From Streptococcus parasanguinis (GTDB lineage Bacteria; Bacillota; Bacilli; Lactobacillales; Streptococcaceae), in assembly GCF_023109675.1 (NCBI RefSeq), contig NZ_JALDUR010000007.1:1-64000 (forward strand): 64,000 nt of DNA, given 5' to 3'. The notes under the pieces are model-generated. The model saw only the letters and a program-made list of their open reading frames with translations, made no database searches and had not been told where the DNA came from. Both the position numbers and the translations under genes were made by a program. Below, piece after piece: positions 35,946 to 45,213 of this stretch (position 1 is the stretch's first letter; each line of letters opens with the position of its first letter).

Positions 35946-36455
35946 CTACCGTATTTTCCTAACAGCACCGTCTATGGTCTTTTGCATCCAGACGATATCA
36001 TGCCATTTGTTAAACTTATAGCCAATTTTTGGGAAGTGAGCGACTTGAACATAGCCCCGCTTTTCATGCATGGAAATGCTCGCTTCGTTCGGAACTGCGA
36101 TACAAGCCAGAAAGCGTAAGTAGCCTCGTGCTTGCAACTCCTCTTCTAAGGCCGTATAAAGAGCCGTTCCAATCCCTTGTCCACGCGCTTCCTTTGCTAC
36201 ATAAATAGATAATTCAGTGGTCCAATCATAGGCAGCGCGTGCATAATAGGTCGAGGCATAGGCATACCCCACAACTTTCCCATCCACTTCTGCGACCAAA
36301 TAAGGAAATTGGGTCAGCGTTTTTGCGATGCGGCTTTCAAATTCCTGGACAGTCGGCACATCAACCTCAAAGGTAATGGTTGTCTCTGTCACATAAGGTT
36401 GGTAAATCGCTCGGATAGCTGCTGCATCGCTGAGCTGAACGGGTCGAATCATCAT
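35946..36455 (-). CDS. GNAT acetyltransferase (phosphinothricin-acetyltransferase type)
   Basis: A 169-residue N-acetyltransferase. Motif A, EARGQGIGTALYTALEEEL (about 90-108), binds acetyl-CoA; IRAIYQPYVTETTITFEVDVP and YARAAYDWTTELSIYV match the PAT/Bar-like subfamily. The substrate is unknown; chromosomal members acetylate amino-acid analogues such as methionine sulfone. Two adjacent ATG codons after GGAGGCC; the first is used. A single-gene unit. Confidence 0.85.
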   Translation of the reverse strand: MMIRPVQLSDAAAIRAIYQPYVTETTITFEVDVPTVQEFESRIAKTLTQFPYLVAEVDGKVVGYAYASTYYARAAYDWTTELSIYVAKEARGQGIGTALYTALEEELQARGYLRFLACIAVPNEASISMHEKRGYVQVAHFPKIGYKFNKWHDIVWMQKTIDGAVRKIR

Positions 36456-36563
36456 GGTGGCCTCCTAATTAGATTATACCTAGTATACCGATAAGCCTTC
36501 TCACTGTCAATGAAGAGAGGCAATGATCTAATAGTTTCATTTTTTGCAAAAGGATTTATATAG

Positions 36564-36598
36564 AAAAGAGGTTGAGAAATCCAGTCTCAACCTCTTTA
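36564..36598 (-). terminator. terminator after the ABC exporter pair
   Basis: Stem AAAGAGGTTGAGA / TCTCAACCTCTTT around a 7-base loop, with T-rich sequence downstream on the - strand. It ends the two-gene ABC exporter operon. Confidence 0.8.
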
Positions 36599-36600
36599 GC

Positions 36601-38379
36601 TTATTCCGCTTTTTTATTTGAAAATTGACTATTGTAGAGCTCATAGTAGAATCCTTTATCTGCTAACAAGGATTGGTGATTTCCTTGCTCGATGATTTGC
36701 CCATCTTTGAGGACAAGGATTTTATCTGCTTCTTGAATGGTAGACAGGCGGTGAGCAATGACAAAGCTAGTCCGCCCTTTCATCAAATTCTTCATGGCTT
36801 TTTGAATCAAGAGCTCTAAACGCGTATCGACAGAAGACGTCGCTTCATCCAAAATCAAGATTTTAGGATCCGCTAGGAGCGCACGCGCAATGGTTAGGAG
36901 TTGCTTTTGCCCTAGAGAAATATTGCTAGACTCCTGGTTCATTTCCATATTGTAACCACCAGGAAGCGTCCGGATAAAGTGATCGACATTGGCTGCCTTT
37001 GCGGCTTCCACAATTTCTTCATCCGTTGCCTCGAGATTACCAAAGCGAAGGTTTTCTTTGATGGTTCCTTCATATAACCAAGCATCCTGAAGCACCATTC
37101 CGAATTGTTTGCGGTAATCTTGGCGAGATAGATGGCGAATATCATGACCATCGACTGTAATCGATCCTGCAGTCACATCATAAAAGCGCATCAGCAAATT
37201 AATCAGGGTTGTTTTTCCTGCTCCGGTTGGTCCGACAATGGCCACCATTTCACCTGGTTTGACTTCTAGGTTGAAATCACGAATCAAGGGTTTGTCCGCT
37301 ACGTATTGGAAATCAACGTTTTTAAAGCTGACTTGCCCTGTCAAATCTCCAGAGAGGGTTTCTGTCACATCTGCTACTTCATCTGGTTCATCCATGACTT
37401 GGAAAATCCGATCTAGAGACGACTTAGCACTTTGTAGCTGTCCTGCCAATTGGGTCAAGTTTTGAATCGGTTGGTTGATCTGCCAAACATATTGAACGAA
37501 GGCCTGCATATTCCCGACAGTCAAACGTCCTGCTATCACTTGCAAGCCACCAAACAAAGCGATAATGAGATAAGTCAAATCTGAAATCCCATTTAAAATC
37601 GGCATCATTAAGCCAGAAATGAAATTAGCCTTGAATCCTACTTTTTGAAGGTGATGGGTAATATCATGAAACTCTTCCTGGGAAGATTTCTCTCGGACAT
37701 AGAGCTTAAGGACATTAAAACCTGTTAAATTTTCTTGAACGAAGCCGTTCATTGCCCCCAAAACATCTGCCTGCTCTTTAAAGTAAGGCTGAGATTTTTT
37801 CATGATAAATCGAGCACTGAAATAAGTGATCGGAATGGACAAGATCACCACCATCCCCAATTGGATATTTAAGTACAAGACCATGCTGATGACAAAAAGC
37901 AAGGTAAAGATAGCGTTGACGATTTGTAAAAAGGACTGTTGCAAGGCATTCGAGACAGTTTCGACATCGCTAGTAAAACGTCCGAGCAAATCTCCGAACT
38001 GATGCCGGTCAAAATAGGAAACCGGAATGTGGTTGATTTTATGAGACAAATCATTTCGCATGTCCTGAACGGTCTTTTGAACAGCATTGGTCATAAAATA
38101 GTTGGAATAATAAGATCCCAACTCATAGAGGACCCCACGGAATAGATAGAGCGTCATAATGATCGCGATATAGGAGGTGTTAAGACCAGCCCCTGGAAGG
38201 CCTTTTGCCATATCCATGAGATTTTTTGTCAACTCAGTAATCGCAAGCCCCAAAACAAAGGGTTCGACAACACTCATGACGACACTCAAGATTTTTAAGA
38301 AAATGGACAAGCAAACTTCCAAGCGATAGGCTCTCAAGTAAGTCCATAGTCTAGAAAAACTGTTTTGTTCTTGTTTCAT
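36601..38379 (-). CDS. ABC exporter half-transporter, subunit B
   Basis: A 592-residue type IV exporter: six membrane segments (about 20-310) fused to an ATPase domain. Walker A GPTGAGKTT, signature NISLGQKQLLTIAR and Walker B ILILDEATSSVD are visible. The signature reads SLGQ rather than SGGQ, which, with the partner's own features, is typical for heterodimers with one degenerate site. It starts 13 bp after its partner. Heterodimers of this type export drugs, lipids or peptides (LmrCD or PatAB-like); the substrate is not readable. Confidence 0.88.
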   Translation of the reverse strand: MKQEQNSFSRLWTYLRAYRLEVCLSIFLKILSVVMSVVEPFVLGLAITELTKNLMDMAKGLPGAGLNTSYIAIIMTLYLFRGVLYELGSYYSNYFMTNAVQKTVQDMRNDLSHKINHIPVSYFDRHQFGDLLGRFTSDVETVSNALQQSFLQIVNAIFTLLFVISMVLYLNIQLGMVVILSIPITYFSARFIMKKSQPYFKEQADVLGAMNGFVQENLTGFNVLKLYVREKSSQEEFHDITHHLQKVGFKANFISGLMMPILNGISDLTYLIIALFGGLQVIAGRLTVGNMQAFVQYVWQINQPIQNLTQLAGQLQSAKSSLDRIFQVMDEPDEVADVTETLSGDLTGQVSFKNVDFQYVADKPLIRDFNLEVKPGEMVAIVGPTGAGKTTLINLLMRFYDVTAGSITVDGHDIRHLSRQDYRKQFGMVLQDAWLYEGTIKENLRFGNLEATDEEIVEAAKAANVDHFIRTLPGGYNMEMNQESSNISLGQKQLLTIARALLADPKILILDEATSSVDTRLELLIQKAMKNLMKGRTSFVIAHRLSTIQEADKILVLKDGQIIEQGNHQSLLADKGFYYELYNSQFSNKKAE

Positions 38380-38392
38380 CTGCTTCTCCTTT

Positions 38393-40129
38393 CTATTCCT
38401 CTGTTAATGATGGACTGTCAAGCTGGGAATTGGCAATTTCACGATAGATCTCATTGCTTTCCATCAATTCATCGTGAGTACCTCGACCGACGATTTCACC
38501 TTGGTCCAAGACAATAATTTGATCCGCATCCATAATGGTTCCCACACGTTGCGCTACGATCAAGACGGTCGCATCTCCTGTGACTTCTTTGAGACGCTTC
38601 CGCAAAGTGGCATCCGTCTTGTAGTCTAAGGCAGAGAAGGAATCATCAAAAATAAAGACATCTGGATCTTTGACAACGGCACGAGCGATAGACAAGCGTT
38701 GTTTTTGACCACCTGAAAGGTTGCTACCACCTTCTGCCAAATGCGTATCAAAGCGTTCCTCACGGCTGTCGATAAATTCCTTGGCTTGGGAAATTTCAGC
38801 CGCTTGTTCTAGCTCTTGTACAGAGGCATCTTCTTTCCCATAACGAAGGTTCTCAGCAATGGTTCCCGTAAAGAGCAAGGCCTTTTGTGGAATAAAACCA
38901 ATCTTTTGGCGAAGGGCTTTCAGATTGTAGTCACGGACATCCACACCATCGACCAAAATCTTCCCTAGGGTGACATCATAGAATCGTGGAATCAACTGCA
39001 CAAGTGAAGATTTCCCAGAACCGGTCGAGCCGATAAAGGCAATGGTTTCGCCAGGTTTGGCTTGAAAGGAAATGTTGTGAAGAACTGGACTCTCTGTCTC
39101 ACCTGGATAAGCAAAGGTGACATTGTCAAATTTCAAATAGCCACGAGATGCTGTTTCTGTTACACCATTCTCATTTGGATCGATCGAAATGGGCATGTCC
39201 ATGATTTCCTTGAGACGACGGCTAGAAACCGCAGTCCGAGGATACATAGTAAAGAGATTGGCTAAAAAGAGGAAAGATAAGAGCGCGTGGAAGCTATACT
39301 CAATAAAGGCAACCAGATCCCCAATTTTCAAACTACCGTCATGAAGAGGATCCAAAGCAAACCAGACAATCGCCACAATCATAGCAATGATGATCTGCAC
39401 AAATAGGGGTTCTGTCAAACCAGTTAGTTTGAACAATTTATTAGAGTTTTCCGCATAGACCTCATTTTCAGCCGCAAATTTCTCTTCCTGGAATTCTTCA
39501 CGAGCAAAGGCACGAATCACACGAAGTCCTGTCAAATTTTCACGCGCAAATTGGTTGAGATGGTCGAGAGTCTTTTGTTGCTTCTCAGAAAGTGGACGTG
39601 TCTTGACTGCTACATACCAGACGACGACAGCAAGGAATGGTACAGATACCGCTACAATCCATGCTAGAGAAGGACTGGTTGTCAGAATCAAAAGAACGCT
39701 GGAAACCATCATCAAAGGTGTGATGACGCCCATCTTCAACATAGAATCCGCAAACTGCATCAAAACAAAGGCATCCGAAGTCAAGCGAGTAACCAATGAC
39801 GATACCCCAATTTGCTCATACTCGCGGTGTGAGTACTCCTGTAACTTGGCATAGAGGTCATTGCGCATATCACGGACCATGGTGGTCGTTAGCTGACCAA
39901 CCGCGTAAGATAAGATAATCCGTCCCACAATTCCAAGCAAAATGATCGCAAACATAACCCAGCCCCAGAAATACAGCCGATCCACATCACGCGGGTTAAT
40001 CCCCTCATCAATCATGCGAGCTAGAATCGTTGGCAAGCCTAAATTGACAATAACAAAAAGGACCGCCGAAAATAGATTCAGGGCTAGCCACTTGGGATAC
40101 TTTTTCAAGTAAGACCAAATATAAAGCAT
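38393..40129 (-). CDS. ABC exporter half-transporter, subunit A
   Basis: 578 residues from ATG 40129 (MLYIWSYLKKYPKW), with AAAGGAGAA upstream; an open frame runs 49 codons further but has no start signal. Six membrane segments, then an ATPase with Walker A GSTGSGKSS, signature LSGGQKQRLSIARA and Walker B VFIFDDSFSALD. The Walker B ends in Asp (DD) where catalytic Glu is expected, so its own site is probably the non-hydrolysing one. This pairs with the partner's altered signature to give a consensus and a degenerate site, the usual heterodimer rule. Confidence 0.88.
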   Translation of the reverse strand: MLYIWSYLKKYPKWLALNLFSAVLFVIVNLGLPTILARMIDEGINPRDVDRLYFWGWVMFAIILLGIVGRIILSYAVGQLTTTMVRDMRNDLYAKLQEYSHREYEQIGVSSLVTRLTSDAFVLMQFADSMLKMGVITPLMMVSSVLLILTTSPSLAWIVAVSVPFLAVVVWYVAVKTRPLSEKQQKTLDHLNQFARENLTGLRVIRAFAREEFQEEKFAAENEVYAENSNKLFKLTGLTEPLFVQIIIAMIVAIVWFALDPLHDGSLKIGDLVAFIEYSFHALLSFLFLANLFTMYPRTAVSSRRLKEIMDMPISIDPNENGVTETASRGYLKFDNVTFAYPGETESPVLHNISFQAKPGETIAFIGSTGSGKSSLVQLIPRFYDVTLGKILVDGVDVRDYNLKALRQKIGFIPQKALLFTGTIAENLRYGKEDASVQELEQAAEISQAKEFIDSREERFDTHLAEGGSNLSGGQKQRLSIARAVVKDPDVFIFDDSFSALDYKTDATLRKRLKEVTGDATVLIVAQRVGTIMDADQIIVLDQGEIVGRGTHDELMESNEIYREIANSQLDSPSLTEE

Positions 40130-40461
40130 AGATGATTCTCCTTTTCCATAAATAATAACCTTGATCACACAGAAAAGAGGGAGCGAGACGAAATCATTTT
40201 CAAAGAAAATCATTCCTGCCCCAGTCCCATCTGTATTCTTATTTATTATATCAAACCAGTCATAAAAGTAAAGCAAAGAGAGTGGGACAGAAATCGGTCA
40301 TTCGTTAGAATTCGATTTCATCGTCCCACCTCCGCACAGTTGAGTAGGGCTGTAAAAGCTGATGAAATCAGCGTAGTAGAGCTCACTCAACCACTGCGTC
40401 TTATTCGACAATCCAAAAATAATTGAGAGGCTAGGACTTTTGTCCCAGCCTCTCAGTCGCT
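40130..40461. repeat. cluster of extragenic hairpin elements
   Basis: The 332-bp gap holds no gene. It contains at least three inverted repeats: one opening GGGAGCGAGACGAAATCA (near 40179-40196); one at about 40283-40327 (GTGGGACAGAAATCG paired with CGATTTCATCGTCCCAC); and a terminator at about 40420-40455 (GAGAGGCTAGGAC / GTCCCAGCCTCTC) that ends the lipoprotein transcript. Similar motifs recur at 30.4-30.5 kb. They resemble dispersed intergenic repeats of oral streptococci. The ABC exporter's promoter must also lie here, near TGATATAATAAATAAG (40240-40256 on the - strand). Confidence 0.55.
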
Positions 40462-40911
40462 TTATTTCGTGCGTTTGAGTTTAGCGTTTTTAAGAATCAT
40501 AAGATCCCCTTGGTTGCTATTACTTAATTTAGAAAGATCAAATGTCAAATAGTCACCATCGACCTTGTATGTAATCTTTTCTCCACTACCATCATTTGAC
40601 GAGATTGATTTCTCTTTTTGATTGATTTTGACATCATAAGATCGCTCATTCTTTTGACCAGCGACTTCACCCGCGATGCTGAGGGTTCCTTTAGAATCTT
40701 TGATCTTAATAGAAACTTCAAAATTAATAACGTTTCCAATAGACTCTAATTGACTACCTGATAAGCCTTGCTCCTCAAGAATTTTCTTGAGTTCAGTTTT
40801 TGATGGTTTGTAGACATAAGTCCCATTATCACTTTTGGCACCACATGCCACCAAGAGGACTGCTGCAAAAACTGCAACGAAAGCTAAAAGAATACGTTTA
40901 ATATTTTTCAT
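40462..40911 (-). CDS. small lipoprotein, paralogue 1
   Basis: 149 residues from ATG 40911. A lipoprotein signal peptide (MKNIKRILLAFVAVFAAVLLVAC) puts lipid on Cys23; the mature part is a short strand-rich domain with KDSKGTLSIAGEV and a closing LKNAKLKRTK. The family is not recognised. The first about 110 bp are identical in DNA to the same part of the next paralogue, whereas the rest is clearly diverged, which points to recent gene conversion. Last of three tandem paralogues, each with its own ribosome-binding site. Confidence 0.7.
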   Translation of the reverse strand: MKNIKRILLAFVAVFAAVLLVACGAKSDNGTYVYKPSKTELKKILEEQGLSGSQLESIGNVINFEVSIKIKDSKGTLSIAGEVAGQKNERSYDVKINQKEKSISSNDGSGEKITYKVDGDYLTFDLSKLSNSNQGDLMILKNAKLKRTK

Positions 40912-41019
40912 AATCAATCTCCTAATGTATTTTATAATCAGATTTTACCACTATTTTAATACCGATTCAAGATGTTTTAAAGAAGAAAAAGAGCAGATAC
41001 TCTCTGCCCTTCTCTTGTA

Positions 41020-41472
41020 TTATTTTGTACGTTTGAATTTAGCGTTTTTGAACATTTCCAAAGCGGCTTCATGACCTGAACTCTTTTCACCAGATAAATC
41101 AAAAGTGAACACATCGCCTGAAACTTTGTATTTAACCTTCTCACCTTCACCTGTTTTAGATTGAAGAGTTTTCTTTTGTTGGTCAACTTTCATATCAAAT
41201 GATTGGTCAGTCTTTTGTCCCATCATTTCACCTTTAATTTTAAGGCTACCTGTTTTGTCTTTAATGGTCACTGAAACTTCCAATTTAACATTGTCGATCA
41301 ATGCATCTACACTTGAACTTGGAGCACCTTGTTCTTCAAGGATTTCCTTCACTTCAGTTTTTGATGGTTTGTAGACATAAGTCCCATTATCACTTTTGGC
41401 ACCACATGCCACCAAGAGGACTGCTGCAAAAACTGCAACGAAAGCTAAAAGAATACGTTTAAAGTTTTTCAT
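41020..41472 (-). CDS. small lipoprotein, paralogue 2
   Basis: 150 residues, with GGAG eight bases before ATG 41472. Lipobox LLVAC at Cys23, then GAKSDNGTYVYKPSKTEVKEIL, common to all three copies. The mature domain alternates strands rich in Lys/Thr (VSVTIKDKTGSLKIKGEM, QSFDMKVDQQKKTL) and ends MFKNAKFKRTK. It may be a ligand-binding or stress lipoprotein; nothing in the sequence fixes a role. Membrane-attached, outer face. Confidence 0.7.
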   Translation of the reverse strand: MKNFKRILLAFVAVFAAVLLVACGAKSDNGTYVYKPSKTEVKEILEEQGAPSSSVDALIDNVKLEVSVTIKDKTGSLKIKGEMMGQKTDQSFDMKVDQQKKTLQSKTGEGEKVKYKVSGDVFTFDLSGEKSSGHEAALEMFKNAKFKRTK

Positions 41473-41621
41473 AACTTCTCCTTTTTAGTTAGATTCACCC
41501 TATTATATCAACAATTCAGACACACGGCAATGAAATATTACAAATGTAATACTCTTGTAATATATTTATCAACTAATATGTAACGATTAAATAGGCAGGA
41601 TCCGTACCTACCTTCGCTAAA

Positions 41622-42065
41622 TTATTTAACTTTTTTAAACTTAGCCATTTTTATAAAGTTTATAAAAATATCAGAACCACTCGAGTTTGATTCTTTCACA
41701 TCCATAAAGGTTAGCATATGATTAGAAATTTTATACGACATCTTTGTCCCACTGTCATCATTCTTCATTACAAATATTTTGTGTTTTTGGTCAACCTTAA
41801 AATCATAGGATTGATTGGTATTTTGAACATTTGATTTTATTTGAACCTTCATAACGCCTTCTTTGTCCTTAATGATAATCGAAACCCTAAATTTATAATC
41901 ATCTGTAATGATATAAGCAAGTTGACTTGGTAGCATCTCCCTCACTTCTTCTGTTGAGGGTTCGAATACATAAGTCCCATTATCACTTTTTGGACCACAG
42001 GCTACCAAGAGGACTGCTGCAAAAACAGCACCTAAAGCCAAAAAAATCTGTTTAAAATTTTTCAT
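41622..42065 (-). CDS. small lipoprotein, paralogue 3
   Basis: 147 residues from ATG 42065, preceded by AAGGAGAAGGT. The signal peptide resembles the other two (LLVACGPKSDNGTYVFEPS) but differs at several positions, and the mature part is the most diverged of the set. It keeps the framework IIKDKEGVMKVQI, QSYDFKVDQKHK and IKMAKFKKVK. First of the tandem trio. Function unknown. Confidence 0.68.
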   Translation of the reverse strand: MKNFKQIFLALGAVFAAVLLVACGPKSDNGTYVFEPSTEEVREMLPSQLAYIITDDYKFRVSIIIKDKEGVMKVQIKSNVQNTNQSYDFKVDQKHKIFVMKNDDSGTKMSYKISNHMLTFMDVKESNSSGSDIFINFIKMAKFKKVK

Positions 42066-42174
42066 ACCTTCTCCTTGTTTCAACGAATATCCCTATTATA
42101 GCAATAATTTTTTCGTATCTCAATGAAAGATTAGATAATACAGGGCTTGTAAAAGTCACAAAAGAAAGAATGCA

Positions 42175-42204
42175 CGAAAAAACCGAGGCCTAAACCTCGG
42201 TTTT
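42175..42204 (-). terminator. terminator after rplL
   Basis: Stem AACCGAGG / CCTCGGTT with a short loop and a T run on the - strand, directly after the rplJ-rplL operon. Confidence 0.85.
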
Positions 42205-42224
42205 GATTTTGATTGGAAACTCGA

Positions 42225-42593
42225 TTATTTAAGAGTAACTGAAGCTCCAGCTTCTTCCAATTTACCTTTGATTTCTTCAGCTTCAGCTGCAGCAACACCT
42301 TCTTTGATAACGCCAGGTGCACCATCAACAAGTTCTTTAGCTTCTTTAAGACCAAGACCAGTGATTTCACGTACAACTTTGATAACGCCGACTTTCTTGT
42401 CGCCTGCAGATGTCAATTCGATATCGAATGAATCTTTAGCAGCACCTGCGTCAGCAGCACCAGCTGCAGCAACAGCTACAGGAGCAGCTGCAGTTACACC
42501 AAATTCTTCTTCGATAGCTTTTACAAGGTCGTTCAATTCAAGGATTGAAGCTTCTTTAATTTCAGCAATAATGTTTTCAATGTTCAATGCCAT
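42225..42593 (-). CDS. rplL: 50S ribosomal protein L7/L12
   Basis: 122 residues from ATG 42593, preceded by TTGGAGGAATTAACA; a longer frame start is not supported. N-terminal dimerisation helices ([20 protein letters not shown]), Ala-rich hinge (about 36-53), and C-terminal factor-binding domain ([25 protein letters not shown] and [11 protein letters not shown]). Forms the stalk with L10 and recruits translation GTPases. Strong expression is implied by the L10 leader and terminator. Confidence 0.97.
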   Translation of the reverse strand: MALNIENIIAEIKEASILELNDLVKAIEEEFGVTAAAPVAVAAAGAADAGAAKDSFDIELTSAGDKKVGVIKVVREITGLGLKEAKELVDGAPGVIKEGVAAAEAEEIKGKLEEAGASVTLK

Positions 42594-42668
42594 TGTTAAT
42601 TCCTCCAAATAAGTTTTAATTTTATGTTTTTATTTTTTTGTAGCTAGGCTACGCTGCGTAGCATAAGA

Positions 42669-43169
42669 TTAAGCTGCGTCTTCTTTGTTGTCTGCAACCG
42701 CTTTGACTGCAAGAGCAACGTTGCGCACTGGCGCTTGAAGTACAGAAAGGAGCATAGAAAGAAGTCCTTCGCGGTTTGGAAGAGTTGCAAGTGCAAGAAT
42801 CTCTTCTTTAGATGCGACAGCGCCTTCGATTGCACCACCTTTGATTTCAAGTGCTTCAGCGTCTTTTGCAAAATCGTTCAAGATTTTCGCAGGTGCGATA
42901 ACATCTTCGTTAGAAAATGCTACTGCAGAAGGTCCAACGAATACAGATGCAAGATCTTCAAGACCAGCTTTTTCAGCTGCACGACGCAAGATTGAGTTTT
43001 TGATAACTTTAAACTCAACTTCGCTTCCGCGAAGGTTGCGACGGAGAACTGTATCTTGCTCAACTGTCAAACCGCGAGAATCTACAACGACGATTGATGC
43101 AGCAGCTTTCATTTTTTCAGCTACCACGTCAACAAGTTCCGCTTTTTTAGCAATAATTGCTTCACTCAT
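42669..43169 (-). CDS. rplJ: 50S ribosomal protein L10
   Basis: 166 residues from ATG 43169 ([12 protein letters not shown]), preceded by GGAGGTG; 21 upstream in-frame codons lie in the leader and are untranslated. It anchors L7/L12 dimers to 23S rRNA. Family segments: [26 protein letters not shown]-type [14 protein letters not shown], and the C-terminal helix that binds L12. The product of this operon binds its own leader to control expression in other Firmicutes. Confidence 0.97.
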   Translation of the reverse strand: MSEAIIAKKAELVDVVAEKMKAAASIVVVDSRGLTVEQDTVLRRNLRGSEVEFKVIKNSILRRAAEKAGLEDLASVFVGPSAVAFSNEDVIAPAKILNDFAKDAEALEIKGGAIEGAVASKEEILALATLPNREGLLSMLLSVLQAPVRNVALAVKAVADNKEDAA

Positions 43170-43222
43170 TAGTGTGTTCACCTCCGTAATTATTTTGCTT
43201 GGGGAATTTTTCCAAAAGAAAA

Positions 43223-43340
43223 ACGCGCCCAAACCTAGACACGAAAGTACAATACGCTTCTTTTAATTGATACGTTTTGTCCTCGGTAGGATCTTTATGA
43301 GTCGAGCTCCCCTACTGTCTTAGGCAGTTTTTTCAAACCG
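43223..43340 (-). ncRNA. L10 leader (autoregulatory mRNA element)
   Basis: The leader of the rplJ-rplL transcript contains the conserved kink-turn-like sequence CAGTAGGGGAGCTCG...ACTCATAAAG...CCTACCGAGGACAAAA and a distal stem ending near the ribosome-binding site. This matches the known L10_leader family by memory; L10-L12 binding represses translation. Edges are approximate. Confidence 0.8.
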
Positions 43341-43346
43341 TAGATT

Positions 43347-43375
43347 AGTTTATCATATATAAAAAAAGAATGCAA
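43347..43375 (-). promoter_or_regulatory. promoter of the rplJ-rplL operon
   Basis: Leftward TTGCAT (43370-43375), 17-bp spacer, TAAACT (43347-43352), just upstream of the L10 leader. Confidence 0.65.
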
Positions 43376-43403
43376 GTACTTTTGCAAACTTTTTTTATAT
43401 TTT

Positions 43404-44201
43404 TTAATCGTTATAGAGACTCTTGATATTATTCAACCAAGCATAGGCTAGTCCCATTAGGACTCCTCCTCCTACCCAGTTGGCGAAGAAGGTGACACCA
43501 TAGTGACGTAAAATATTTAAAAACTCAAAATGTGGCAATTGGCTAGATACTGGATTAAAGCTTAATAATGAGAAGGAAGCAAAGTTTGCAGCCAAGTGTT
43601 CATTGGTCATAAAGACAAACATATAAATAGCTGAGAGGGCTAAGAGCACCTTAGCTGTTTCATCTTTGAAATATAGATAAGAAAGAATAGCAATATTGAC
43701 GAAGATATTGGCAATAACCCCTTCAAAGAAAACCACTTGATTGCTACGTTGAAGTTTATTTTCTGCTACCGTGGCTAGGAAACCTTTTGGATCGATATGT
43801 GCAAAGGCAGTTGTTTGATTGAAAAGAAAAGCTACGATTAAAGCACCAATTAAATTAAAGAAGGTACAATAAAGAAGAATCTCCAACGCTTTCTTCCAGT
43901 TAATTTTCTTTAGATAGGTACCCGCCGTCAGATACATCATATTTGAGGTGGTTAATTCCGCATTTAAGAATAAGAGGTAAACCAAGCCCCAGGCAAAGAT
44001 GAATGGAAATAGAAAACGACCAGATCCAGGTACGAAGGTATTCAACAGGTCTGCAGCAACTGCTCCGACCGCCGTACTTAAAGTAAGAAATCCTCCAGCA
44101 AAAATAGAACGGACTGCATAACGCGTTTTAGATTTCTGATAGAGATCTTCCTTCTTATTACACGCCGCTCCCACTTTTTGAATAAAATTAGATTCAGACA
44201 T
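43404..44201 (-). CDS. formate/nitrite transporter family channel
   Basis: A 265-residue membrane protein with six segments. FNT-family traits: GGFLTLSTAVGAVAADLL (first helix), LVYLLFLNAELTTSNMMYLTAGTYL (with the N-x-E-L-x-T-S-N pattern), and VGGGVLMGLAYAWLN near the C terminus. Pentameric channels of this family move formate, nitrite or other monocarboxylates. In a fermenting streptococcus formate from pyruvate formate-lyase is the natural substrate. Single-gene unit. Confidence 0.88.
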   Translation of the reverse strand: MSESNFIQKVGAACNKKEDLYQKSKTRYAVRSIFAGGFLTLSTAVGAVAADLLNTFVPGSGRFLFPFIFAWGLVYLLFLNAELTTSNMMYLTAGTYLKKINWKKALEILLYCTFFNLIGALIVAFLFNQTTAFAHIDPKGFLATVAENKLQRSNQVVFFEGVIANIFVNIAILSYLYFKDETAKVLLALSAIYMFVFMTNEHLAANFASFSLLSFNPVSSQLPHFEFLNILRHYGVTFFANWVGGGVLMGLAYAWLNNIKSLYND

Positions 44202-44360
44202 AATATTCTCCTTATATAATGTTTGTGAATAAAATCATTATATCATAGACAAAATAGTTTGAAAAGGTTTTCAGGAAAAATTCTTAAATTCACAATATAT
44301 ACGTTTTAAATCATATGCAAGGAGATAATTAAAAAACAGGCATTTGCCTGCTTTTCTTTT

Positions 44361-45065
44361 TTAATAGTTTAAACGGTTCGCCCAAGCGATATCCAAATTC
44401 AAGATTTCTTGTGAAGTAAACTGTTGGCGATATGGATTGTATACCGAACCTGTAATACCACCTTGAACATTTGGTGAATCGTATTGAGTCAAATTATAAG
44501 TTTCAATGATGTTATTAAGTTTTGCATAGTAGCTTGTGTCTGTCGCATAAACACCTGTCAAAGCTGCTGTTGCATCTTGATAACTAGAGGTGTTGCTCTT
44601 CCATGCACCTGCAAAATGTCCTTGTTTCAAAACAGCTACATAGTCTTGCAATGATTCATAGTAAGATGGGTAAGAACGAAAAGCGTCATTAATCGTATAG
44701 GCATTTCCAGCACCATCATCTTCCCAAGTTTGCATCACTGCAGATTGACCAGCATAACTTCCTTTAATACCGAAAAGGTTGTAATGCGGATAAGAAGACA
44801 AGCCAGACTGACCTGAACCACTTTCAAGGATGGCTTGTGCGATCATAACGGAAGCATAAAGGTCATTCTCTTGACCGAGCTGACGAGCTGACTCACCAAT
44901 TTGTGAGATGAAAGCTTCAGTAGGGTCTGAATAAGCTTGGTAAGATCCATCATTAGCACCAACTGATGTGACGTGCTCGCTCATAGCAGCAGCAAAAGTC
45001 CCTGCTGCTAATACAGAAACGAACAAACCAAATAATTTCGTTTTATTCCGTATTTTCTTTTTCAT
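44361..45065 (-). CDS. GH73 peptidoglycan hydrolase (endo-beta-N-acetylglucosaminidase)
   Basis: 234 residues from ATG 45065; a TTG six codons earlier is possible. A signal peptide (residues 1-31) indicates secretion. The glucosaminidase domain runs from about 55 to 190: the catalytic Glu is in IAQAILESGSGQSGLS, with FGIKGSYAG and TWEDDGAGNAYTINDAFRSYPSYYESLQDY. The C-terminal 30 residues hold no recognisable wall-binding repeat. Likely roles are cell separation or wall turnover. Single-gene unit. Confidence 0.88.
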   Translation of the reverse strand: MKKKIRNKTKLFGLFVSVLAAGTFAAAMSEHVTSVGANDGSYQAYSDPTEAFISQIGESARQLGQENDLYASVMIAQAILESGSGQSGLSSYPHYNLFGIKGSYAGQSAVMQTWEDDGAGNAYTINDAFRSYPSYYESLQDYVAVLKQGHFAGAWKSNTSSYQDATAALTGVYATDTSYYAKLNNIIETYNLTQYDSPNVQGGITGSVYNPYRQQFTSQEILNLDIAWANRLNY

Positions 45066-45213
45066 AATACAATTTATCTCCAATTATTTTTTATCATCTT
45101 TTATCTTTATAGAAATTATACCATATAGATAGAAGAAAACAAAGCCACTTATATTACACTTGTATTACAATTGCGAGATAAATCCAAAACAAAAATGACA
45201 TTTTCATGTCATT

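Noticed and set aside
43170-43232. N-terminal extension of L10 through the leader
   Set aside because: The conserved L10 start at 43169 has a perfect GGAGGTG site; the extension is leader RNA.
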